Assembly (NCBI GenBank): GCA_002221725.1
Contig: NJFT01000129.1
Location: 1 to 64,000, forward strand
Reading direction: 5' to 3'
DNA length: 64,000 bases
Origin: Scedosporium boydii
Lineage: Eukaryota > Ascomycota > Sordariomycetes > Microascales > Microascaceae
The position numbers were made by a program, and so were the translations under genes. Shown here piece by piece: positions 1 through 10,200 of this stretch; position 1 is the first letter of the stretch, and the number at the start of each line of letters is the position of its first letter. The notes beneath the pieces were generated by a model, which worked only from the letters and a program-made list of their open reading frames with translations, was not told where the DNA came from and searched no databases.

Positions 1-3000
1 TGCTCTGGTTGCTGAGGTGGTTGGGGCTGAGGTTGAGGCTGGGGCTGAGGTTGGGGCTGGGGCTGAGGTTGAGGCTGGGGCTGAGGTTGAGGTTGCTGAG
101 GCGGCTGTGGTTGAGGTTGCGGTTGCGGTTGAGGTTGCGGTTGAGGTTGCGGTTGAGGTTGGGGCTGTGGCTGGGGTTGAGGTTGAGGTTGAGGTTGAGG
201 TTGAGGCTGCGGCTGTTGCGGTTGGCCAGGGAAAGGATTCCCCGGATTCTGCTGTCCATTATCCGGCTGCTGAGGTTGGTTAGGTTGCTGTGGTTGGCCT
301 GGTTGTTGAGGCTGACCAGGGAAAGGATTCCCGGGGTTCTGCTGTCCATTGTCAGGCTGCTGAGGCTGGTTAGGTTGCTGGGGCTGTCCAGGGAAGGGGT
401 TTCCTGGATTCTGCCCGCCATTACCTGGTTGCTGGGGCTGGTCTGGTTGCTGAGGTTGGCCGGGGAAAGGATTTCCAGGGTTCTGCTGACCATTATCTGG
501 CTGACCGGGTTGGTTCGGCTGGCTAGGTTGTTGGGGTTGACCGGGCTGCTGAGGTTGCCCAGGGAAAGGGTTTCCTGGATTTTGTCCGCCATTGCCAGGT
601 TGCTGCGGCTGCTCCGGTTGCTGGGGTTGACCAGGGAAAGGATTTCCGGGGTTGGGCTGGCCATTACCTGGCTGACCGGGTTGGTTCGGCTGGTTAGGTT
701 GCTGAGGTTGAACCGGCTGGTTGGGCTGACTTGGTTGATCCGGTTGCTGCGGCTGTCCTGGGAAGGGGTTCCCAGGATTAGGTTGACCCGGATTCGGCTG
801 TCCAATACCGGGTTGGCCAGGTTGGGGTTGGTTCGGTTGTTCCGGTCGATTGGGCTGGTCAGGTTGGTCCGGTCGGTTTGGTTGCTGAGGTTGTCCTGGC
901 TGGTCAGGCTGTTGAGGTTGGTCCGGCCGGTTAGGTTGGTCAGGCTGCTGAGGCTGTCCCGGTTGGTCAGGTTGTTGAGGTTGCCCAGGTTGCTGTCCAG
1001 GCTGATCAGGACGATCTGGCTGCTGAGGTTGGCCGGGGAAAGGATTTCCGGGGTTCGGCTGGCCATTGTCTGGCTGATCAGGCCTGTCAGGCTGTTGAGG
1101 TTGCCCAGGTTGCTCTCCCGGCTGATCTGGACGATCTGGCTGCTGGGGTTGTCCCGGTTGGTTGGGCTGGCCAGGCTGATCTGGTTGCTGAGGTTGACCA
1201 GGGAAAGGATTTCCAGGATTCGGCTGGCCATTATCTGGTTGACCAGGCCTGTCAGGCTGTTGAGGTTGGTCGGGCCGGTCAGGTTGCTCTGGTTGTTCCG
1301 GTTGCTGAGGCTGTCCCGGTTGGTCAGGTTGCTGAGGTTGCCCTGGTTGCTCTCCTGGCTGGTCTGGCCGATCTGGCTGCTGAGGTTGACCAGGCCGGTC
1401 AGGTTGCTCTGGTTGCTGAGGCTGTCCTGGCTGGTCGGGTTGTTGGGGTTGTCCTGGCTGTCCTGGCTGCTGTCCTGGTTGATCTGGGCGATCGGGTTGC
1501 TGAGGCTGGCCGGGCCTATCGGGCTGTTGTGGTTGGTCAGGTCGGTCGGGCTGTTCTGGCTGCCCTGGCTGATCTGGACGATCTGGTTGCTCTGGCTGAT
1601 CTGGACGATCCGGCTGTTGAGGCTGCCCCGGTTGGTCAGGTTGATTCGGTTGATCCGGCCTGTCTGGCTGCTGCGGTCGGTCAGGCTCAGGAGTAGGCTC
1701 ACTCGGGACTGGACCCCGAGGCGGCGTGGTGGGAACAGGCTGTTGACCCTCGTCAAAGCTCTGTGTACGAGTACGTATACGAGTCCGAAGTGTGCGAGAG
1801 CGTGGATCGGCGGGCTCGTCTGGCTGAGGGGGCTGGGGATTGGGCTGACCTGGTTGGTCGGGTTGTTGTTCTGGCTGCTCAGGCTGCTGAGGCTGCTCAG
1901 GTCTGTCGGGTCCGGGTTGATCTGGTTGATTTGGTTGATCTGGTGGGCCGGGTTGATCTGGTCGGTCAGGCTGGTCAGGCTGGTCAGGCTCCCCCGGCTG
2001 ATCTGGCCTGTCTGGTTCACTAGGCTGATCCGGCCTGTCAGGCCTATCGGGTTCGGGTCCTGGTTGATCCGGTTGGCTAGGTTCATCCGGACGCGGGTCA
2101 GGACCAGGCCCGGGCTCGGCAGTTGGCTCAGGCAGAGGTTCAGGCTGTGGTCCAGGCTCGGGCGTCGGCTCAGATGGCTCGGGTTGGGGTTCAGGTTGCG
2201 GTTCTTCAGGCTCATCTCCGCCACCGGGCCGACCAGTGGGCTGGCCTGGGGTCTGCGTCCTTGACCTGGTGCGAGTGCGAAGCGTTCGTGATCTTGGGTC
2301 CTCTGGCTCGTTCCCAGGTTGTTCTGGCTCTGGCTCTGGTTCAGGCTCAGGACCCGGACCAGGCTCATCCGGTCTTCCTGGTTCTTCACCGGGTTGTTCT
2401 GGTTCAGGTTCAGGTTCCGGTTCAGGCTCATCCGGTCTTCCTGGTTCTTCACCGGGTTGTTCTGGTTCAGGTTCAGGTTCCGGTTCCGGCTCGGGTTCAT
2501 CCGGCCTTCCTGGTCCTTCTCCTGGCTGATCCGGTTCCTCCGGCTCAGGTTCTGGCCGTGGCTCTTCTCCCGGTTGCTCAGGTTCAGGCTCTGGCTGTGG
2601 CTCTTCTTCGCCTGGAGGTCCTTCGCCTGGAGATCCCTCGCCCGGCTCATCTGGTCGGTCAGGCTCCCCGGGTCTAGGACCCTCTCCCGGTCTTCCAGGC
2701 CCGTCGCCTGGTTCCTCTGGTTGCTGCGGTTCCTCCGGTTCCTCCGGCCTACTTGGCTCCTCTGGCTCCTCTGGCTCTCCTCCAGGTCCTTCACCGGGCT
2801 GTCCAGGCTGCTCAGGCTCAGGCTCAGGCTCAGGCTCCGGTTCTGGTTCCGGTCTATCAGGCGGCCCACCTCCCGGCCCACCAGTCTGCTGCGGTGGTTC
2901 TTCCACAGGCGGGAACGTAGGCAAATCGATATCATCCAGGCAAGTAATTCCCCTACAAACACTATAACTCGATCCAGGAGGCGTTGGCTCCGGATTAACC

Positions 3001-4756
3001 GGAGGAGGCGTGCTCGTAGGGAACGTCGGCGTCGGCGGCGGGGGAGGTTCGGGATCCCAAGTCTGTGACGGCTGACGCGTGCGCGTACGACTACGCGTAA
3101 TATACGTGTGCGACGTAGGCTCTGGTTCCTCTCCAGGCTCGGGCTCCTCTCCGGGCTGGGTTGGCTCGGGTTCGCCAGGTTGGGTTGGCTCGGGTTCGCC
3201 AGGTTGGGTTGGCTCGGGTTCGCCAGGTTGGGTCGGTTGTGTCGTAGGCTCGCGCGGCTTGTCGGGTGTCTTTGGTGGGGTCGGGACATTTTGGCCTGGT
3301 GGCGCCGTGGGGAAGTCTTCCTCGAGACACGTCGTACCGCGGCAGACGGTGTAGGACGTTCCAGGCAAGGAGGTAGAACCCCCGGGCCCCGTGGGGCGCT
3401 CACTCGTTCGTGGCGGTTGTTCAGTAATGCACGTAGTACCGCGACAGACCTGGGAAGTTGGAAGGGGGGACGTAGGCTGCTGCGTGGGTGGAGGAGGCTG
3501 TCCTGGCGCAGGGCTCGTTGGTGGCGGTGGATATGAAGGCCACTGCCACCAAGGCCAATGACAGTAAGCCCACACACCAGCAGTGGTGGTGTAGTAAGCG
3601 TAGAATGGGTCGTCGTAAAGGGTCCGAGTACTCCTGTAGGATAGAGTGGTGGTCTCGCCCTCGAGCCATGATGTAATTGTCTGAGTATTGCCTTCACAAG
3701 TGGCAAGAATCGCGTCGGGCCAGAAAATGATGGTGCTCGTCTGATTGTGCCAATTTGTCACGGCTAGTGGAGGTTAACAATCTCGTCTTTCCTGATCTTG
3801 GGGAGGAACAAGTAGGACATACTTAACGGGTCGGGAACAGTAGTAATTCCCACAATCATGGTGTCAATTGCCGTAGTCGTGACCTTGGGAAGAATGCCCA
3901 CAACGAGTTCAAAATCACGCTGGACAGAGAAGTCGATGTCGTAGGCCTCAATCACAATCGACCAGTTTCCCGACCACATCTCGGAATAAAGAACATCACT
4001 ACGAGAACGTCAGTTACCCTTTCAAACAACCAACGGCTTAGGAAGTAGGCAATGGAGGCTGACCACTCAGAGTACTGGACTTCTTTATCTGGCTGAGTTT
4101 GCATGACAGAACAGGGGTACTCGTATCCCTCGGGGTCAATCATGTACGGATGGACTGTCGCATTTTCGCAGCCTATCGCCAGAGAGGTTAGAATCTTAGA
4201 CCTAGATGAGAGGAGGGCGTTAGGTTAACGAACCTATGAACTCGGACTTGAACCCGAAGAAATCCTCGGCTGTCATGTCGATATTGTAAGTTCCTCCATT
4301 CACATAGTCGATGCCATTACTATGGCAGCCCAGAGGCTCCTCGGGTTCCTCTGGCTCCTCTGGCTCCTCTGGCTCCTCTGGCTCCTCCGGTTCCGCGGGA
4401 ACTTCGGGTTCTTCCGGCTCTTCACCCTCAACTGGTTCACCCGGTTCCTCCTCTGACGGAGGTGGTTCTTCCCCCTCGTCCCCACCTGGTGGTAGGGTAG
4501 GAACGGGGATAGAAGTCGGTACAGTCCCCGTAAAGTTCACACCTGGCGTCGGAATGAGATGCGACAGCTCAGGAGGGATCCAATCCCTCGAAGGCTGGGC
4601 AAAACCCCCGGTGGGATCAGGTCCATCATAGTCTGGGCCGGGGACTGGAACGGGAGTGAGGGTGATGGTCCGTGGGAGGAGGTCAGCGGCGGCATTCCAC
4701 GCGAAGGCGACGGCGACGGCGACAGCCGAGTCTACGGCGAACCGGGGCCGCACCAT
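1..4756 (-). CDS. Giant secreted Pro/Gln/Gly/Glu-rich repeat protein (partial, runs off left edge)
   Basis: I do not recognise a named family. The start is the ATG at 4754-4756. It opens a likely signal peptide: a basic start, then an Ala/Val-rich hydrophobic run, then LLPRT. Exons on the minus strand: 4756..4234; 4172 to about 4086 or 4077 (donor uncertain); 3998..3823; 3763..1. The first and third introns (61 and 59 nt) have good 3' sites and branch sites. The last exon stays open for more than 1250 codons to the window edge, so at least about 1500 residues are visible. After an acidic Glu/Pro stretch there is a roughly 200-residue globular region with paired Cys and N-glycosylation sequons (for example NWS, NQT). 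Three short Cys motifs of the form VCRG[T/I]TC follow. The rest is low-complexity Pro/Gln/Gly/Glu with tandem peptides such as PTQPGEPE and NPGNPFPGQ. This composition fits a wall-associated or matrix protein, which is inference. Its C-terminus lies outside the window. Confidence 0.72.
226..1225 (-). repeat. Dispersed NPGNPFPG-type peptide repeats
   Basis: Inside the last exon of the giant secreted protein, nine copies of a motif reading N-P-G-x-P-F-P-G-Q on the minus strand begin near plus positions 226, 316, 388, 462, 559, 630, 757, 1033 and 1198. They are separated by variable QPQQP, NQP, GQP and DRPDQ spacers. The copies differ at third codon positions, so they are not a recent identical expansion. 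Toward the left edge the sequence degrades to plain Gln-Pro dipeptides. Confidence 0.85.
2381..2512 (-). repeat. Tandem 63/69-bp coding repeat
   Basis: Two adjacent near-identical units (2381-2443 and 2444-2512) encode on the minus strand a peptide of the form GRPDEPEPEPEPEQPGEEP. The second unit is six bases longer through an added Glu-Pro dipeptide. Length variation by whole dipeptides is what replication slippage under frame constraint would leave. Confidence 0.8.
3163..3234 (-). repeat. Three tandem 24-bp units encoding PTQPGEPE
   Basis: Identical 24-bp units start at 3163, 3187 and 3211. On the minus strand they encode the octapeptide PTQPGEPE. Because the copies are identical the array is likely young, and it could vary in length between strains. 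Confidence 0.9.
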
Positions 4757-7203
4757 GGCTGCGTTGTCTCCTCTTTTGTGTCTCTGCTCTTCACTGTAAG
4801 TCTAGACGAGGGAAGTTTTGAGAAAAGACTCGCTGCTCCTGCTACTAACGCCTTCCTCCGCAGTTACCAGAGAGAAGAGCGAGGAGTATAGATGAGAAGA
4901 GATTGGGAAGAGGGGATAAAATCAAGACCTAGGAGCAAACCTTTCGGCCATGTCGCGGATACCAGGCTGGTGGGTGGTTTGGATGTGTGTTAGAATGGGA
5001 TCACGAGTATCTATAAATTGCTCAGGCACATCCATCTATGCAACAATCGGACGCGGGGTGGTTAAAAGCATCTACTTGATGTCGACCATCCTACTTCGAG
5101 GTAGGTAGGTAGGAACAACAAATAAAGTGAATGATAAAGAGCCAAGTACAGGTATCTGAGCAAATGGGGCAACTTGGATATTTGCGACGAGGGCGCCGAA
5201 AGTATGGGACCCAAGCATTCGAGGTCTAGGTTCATGCATCATGGTCCCTTTCTCTTCGGGTCATCGACCCGGAAGGCGAAGAGCACAAGAAGACATCTGC
5301 ATTTGTGTGTGTTATTTTGGGAACCCGGTCGGCAGCGTATACTCAAATGACCTCTATTGGAAAACTGAGAGCTTGGGGTATAATGCCGCAGAGTACGCGA
5401 GGATGAATGCGTACCCTAGCATCTCGCAACGGTCGTGGAAGAAAGCGGCCCATTGCGTCTGAGAAAGGCATCGCGTCGGTGTCATGGGGAGAGAAAATGC
5501 GGAAATAGATGCGGCAGGACATTAAAGCTTGGAGATAGATTGAAGATGGGGGCAGACAATCTAATCCTCGCGCCGCCAGTGGCCAGCACCGCTCCGAACG
5601 GGAGGTGGGTAGATTTTTGCCCGATTGAGAATCCAATATGCGTCGTGTATTATATTTAGGCTTCGCAAGTTCGACGACGTGCACGCCGAAACTGTGGTTA
5701 GGTCAATTCAGCCTGTTGGGAATGGGATGGTGCCAACGCGGAGCACGAGGTCGTTCGGGCCCCCATTGAGCGTCGGCGAGGGCAGATGAGCGATGCGCTC
5801 GGAGATCAAAAGCATCTTCATTACCGAGTTGAACTTGACCTGCCAATGAGCGAATATCGGCGAGGCTGGACGAGCAGACGTTCACTTGTTGTTGGTCGGA
5901 GTGGCTGTGATGGCGATCAATCATGCACCTTTTCAAGCGGCGGCTCATCGATTCTGAGGCTCTGGGGAACGCCCACGAGCCAAAGTGGCATTAATTGACG
6001 GGTAAGGGCAGTTGCATTGAAGAACTGGATCGCTTTCGGGGGCCAAGATCGGCGAAAAGGGGGAACAATACCGTCCCCTCAAAGCTGTTGCACCAGGTTC
6101 AGCTGCAATGCTATTCTAACCTCGATCGCCGCCGAGTGCTAGAGAAATGGCAACAAAAGCACAACGATTCGCAAGCAGCAATGTCGACAACTTCGTTTTC
6201 AGGAATAGGCGGGAAACAATAGGATCAATAGAGAGAGCAATTGGAGTTGTTTGGCAAAGGCCGCAAAGCGAATAGATGAAGTTGAAGAATGGAGACTGGG
6301 GAGATTTCGTCACCGAAAAATAAAAGGAAGGAGCACTTCTCTTCCCTGCTCCCTCGACAAGCCACGAGCGAACCGACTCTCACGCTTGACGCTCCCGAAT
6401 TTCTTCATATTTCACACGTCCGCATTGCGATCTACCCTTGGCGAGCAAGCGACTATTGTCAACTTTGAGGTGTTTTGTAGGTCTCCTCGATTTAGCAATC
6501 AGCTTCACTGTTGCTAAGAGTTGAGGATTTGCGCCTGAATTATGCCGCCTCCACATCCTCTTCACCTTGAATTACAATAATCACACAAAATATCTTCACA
6601 TCAACAGCGCTTCACGATCTCTGTCAAGGGAAAAGAGGGGGCATCGGGAATTTGGAGGATCTCGTCGAGGTGTGCAAAAAGCGGTGAACTGCTCTGGATC
6701 TTGGAGCATGCACGGAAATTAACTCGTCCGCCCATGTTCAATGTCCATGGCCTTCCAGCTTATTCCATCAGCGGCCGGCTTGCATTTCTCTCACCCGTTC
6801 TCTTACAGAAAATAAGACAAGATCACAGTATTCAAGGTTGTGATGAAGGTTACAGCAGGAAAAAAGAGTGACATTAGTTGGATGGATCCCCTGTAAAACA
6901 ACAAAAAAAACCTGAGGGAAGTGCTGAACTACCGGCCTAACCGACTGAAAACAAAAAGAGACTAAGAAAATGCAGTCTGGGGAAAGGTTGGAGGGACTGG
7001 ACAGCCGTTTGACACACGCTTTCTCTCTCTTCTCTCTTGGTGATATCAATGGGCAGTTGAAACAATCTGATATGATGGGACAGCCCAATGTGCCTTGTAG
7101 TCTCCGTTTTCTGGTGGCGAGATCGCTCGAATGGGTTCCGCTATCTGTTTCCGTTTTCATAGGTCGTCGTTCGTATATTCGACTGGCCGCTCGCCCGTGG
7201 AGT
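4757..7203. other. Intergenic gap, 2.4 kb
   Basis: This lies between two minus-strand genes. It holds the upstream region of the first giant protein and the 3' region of the second. Only short open frames without recognisable similarity are present. I see no RNA gene or mobile element. Confidence 0.6.
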
Positions 7204-10200
7204 TTAGTAGTAGTGGTTGCAATCCCAAGTGCAGGTAAATTGGCGGTACTATCAAGAAACACATCTCGTTAGCTATCACTCAAGAATTCCACCAGGCAAG
7301 AACTCGACTCCAAAACTGAGAAGAAAAGAAAACAAAAGACTTACCGGAGTGCACCACTTCGAAGAGGCATCACCCATATAATTCCACTCCGACGATGTGC
7401 AATTGACGTCGTTCGCAGGGAAGGCCTCAGTAGTGTCCACGCCCTTCTGGCCCTCAATGATCACATTGACGTCCCACTGCTTGAAAGGATAGTCCTTGGG
7501 ACCCCGTTCATCCATCATCTTGCAATTGCCCGCCCGGCAGCACGACGGTGATTCCGCGCTGCACATGCCGGCCGCCGTGCAGTCACACGGCTCACAGTCG
7601 CCCTTGAGGCAGCATTGGGGCGAGAAGAGATCGCAGTTCTGGCCATCGCACTGGCAAGCGTATCCGGAATCGAAAACGTACTTGTCCCAGTCTCCTGTGA
7701 ATAACACTGTGACGTTGAAACCCAGCTTATTGTCTTCGGGCGGAGACGTGATGAACTGGCCAAAGTGGATGCCACCGTAATCTTGAATGTGTGCACGCCT
7801 GCCCTCCTCATCGATGACGTCCATCGTGCCCTTTATCTCGGGATTCATGACGGGAACGATCGTTTGTCCCACATCGACGGTGCAAATCTTTGTCGGAGGC
7901 TCGGCGGCACAAACCATCGGCTCCGGGTCATCATCTCTGCGGAAGAGGAGTTGCATGGTCGCCGGTACATTCTCATCATCCGGGGGGATCGGGGTATCCA
8001 CCGGCTTCCAAGGAGCCTCTGGCAATTGTAGCTGCTTGCGGGGGGGTACGGGGCACCATTTCTTCTCGAAGATAACGTTCTTGTCGAACCAAATCCGCAT
8101 GTGCCGATATGGTCTGCTTCCTTTGGCGGCATCCACCGAGACGATGGGAGCATATTGGATGAATACGCCCTTTTTGCCGGCGTTGTCTACCCAGTATTGC
8201 TCCTTGTCCTTCCCCCATTCCGCTGTTTGAGAAAGGACTTTCCAGTCTTCTGGAATAACATTCGGGTACGATATGATCTGATCCGAGGAGGTGTCGACAC
8301 CCAAGATCTTGGCGATGTCACCTTGCAACCTCTTCATCGTGTTGGGGTAGACCAGCGCGGTCGGATCCGCAGATGGCGCAGGCATGATGATTCGGAAATC
8401 CATCCAGGTATACATGCCCTTGGCCAAGGGTCCATTTCCACTCGCGAGATCCACAAGAGAAGGACTAGCCTTGCCAGTCTCGTTGCGTGCCATCCGGCCT
8501 TGATCATCAATCATGGCACCGTACCAATTGCCTTCTTTCAAGAACTTGGTCACCCGATCTTCGTATGCCTTATTTGCATCGTAAGAGGATGGGGTTTCGG
8601 GGTCTTGGATAATTTCGGGATTCGCAAAAGTCGGCTTCTCCCAGAAGTAGGCGTGGTACACACCATTATCCGTCGATATAATGACGGATACACAACCAAG
8701 AAGATTGTTGACACCGGTAGCTACTGGGACCTCGGCGAACGGCGAAAACAAGGCGTGGTTCGGAGCGTACTTGTCCTTCCAGTACAGGGCAGCCACCAAG
8801 AGAGGACTGCCGGCGCTATTCAGGAACAAGATTTCTTGGACCATCTCCCACCAGTCCTCCGCACCATTGGGCCACGTCTCCGGAGAGGTGAGCGTCTCCT
8901 TGTATGCCAAGTAGTTCTTAGGTTTAGGCTTCTTCTTGGCCGAACCACCGCTTTGGCCGTCTTCAGGTTGGCCACCATCGGGACTAGGCGGTTCGCTACC
9001 CATGTCGCCGCCGCTACTGGCATCGCCACTGCTTTCTGGACTGCCAGTATCTCCCGTAGCCGTACCGTTACCGTTACCCCCAGAAATCGTGCCATTACCC
9101 TTACCCAGAGGAATCTGACCGGTCGGATCTCCCATTGCATCAACAGCCGCAAAAGCAAGCAGGAACTCGGCGTGGCTATCAATTGCATCCTGCCGTCCCA
9201 TGCACCCCGGCGTCGGCTCTTCCGTGCGTGTGGTGTATGACGTCGTAGTGGTTGTTGTAAGCGTGTCGCAAACGAGGGTTGGAGTACAGGTGGCCGTTTC
9301 AGGGCAGTCGGTTCGCGTCGTGTAGCCGCTAATCATGGTCTCAGGTTTGATGATCTTGGTGCATAACTGCTCGCAAAACGCCGTCTCCGTGTACGTCTTC
9401 GTGCAAGAACGCGTCTTCCAGATAGTTTCTGTTGGAGGCAGGAAGCTCTCACATGCCGTCGTGGCGCTGCAGTTCTCATCACCACATTCGGTCCAGCTTG
9501 TCGGGCCATTCGTGTGGCTATAGGAGAATGAAGTGCATTCCTGTACGCAGCTACCGTCAAAAACGAAAGGTTCTGTGCATGCAGGAGGTTCCTCGTCCGT
9601 TCCTGTTGGGCCAGCGCTTGCCGTCGGGTTAACGGTCGGTTCGGGGACTGGAGGAGACGGCGACGGCGGTGGAGGTGGAGGTGGCGGTGGCGGTGGCGGC
9701 GGGGGTGGGCCACTGCCTGGAGGAGGAGCCGGGGGGGCAGGCGGACGGGGGAAGGGAGGAAAGGGGAAAATGATCGGAACAGGGAGACGTGGGTCACACA
9801 GCCACTCAAGGGTTTTCGGTCTGAAAAATTTATATGCCCAGCTGTTGCAGGGATTTGTAAAGGGCAGGCCTCGGTTGTTGTGGTGCTTTTGTTTCTTGAT
9901 CCACTCGACGTCGTCGTCATCGTCATCGTCGTCATGATCTACTTGGGGCGTTTGGCTCTGAGGCGGTTGATCCTTTGCCGTAGTGCTTGCACCCTGACCT
10001 TGAGTGGTGGTTTTGGCGGGTGTCTGGCTGACCGGCTTGGACGTGGCCGGATTGGGTGTCTGGCTTGGCCCATTAGATTGGCTGGCCGGATCGGAGGTGG
10101 CTGGACTAGGCGTCTGACTTGGCCCCTTGGATTGGTCGGTGGGATTAGAGATGGCCGGACTAGATGTCTGGCTTGCTCCCTGAGATTGGTCGACGGGCTT

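Noticed and set aside
9..2264. 751-codon plus-strand Leu/Arg/Trp-rich frame
   Set aside because: It is the complement of the Pro/Gln/Gly coding exon on the minus strand, lacks an ATG start, and has no protein-like domains.
6768..7262. 164-codon minus-strand frame after the second giant gene
   Set aside because: It overlaps the short last exon in another frame and otherwise lies in the likely 3' UTR; composition is not protein-like.
8101..9240. 379-codon plus-strand frame inside the second giant gene
   Set aside because: It lies opposite the well-supported minus exon and reads as an antisense shadow.
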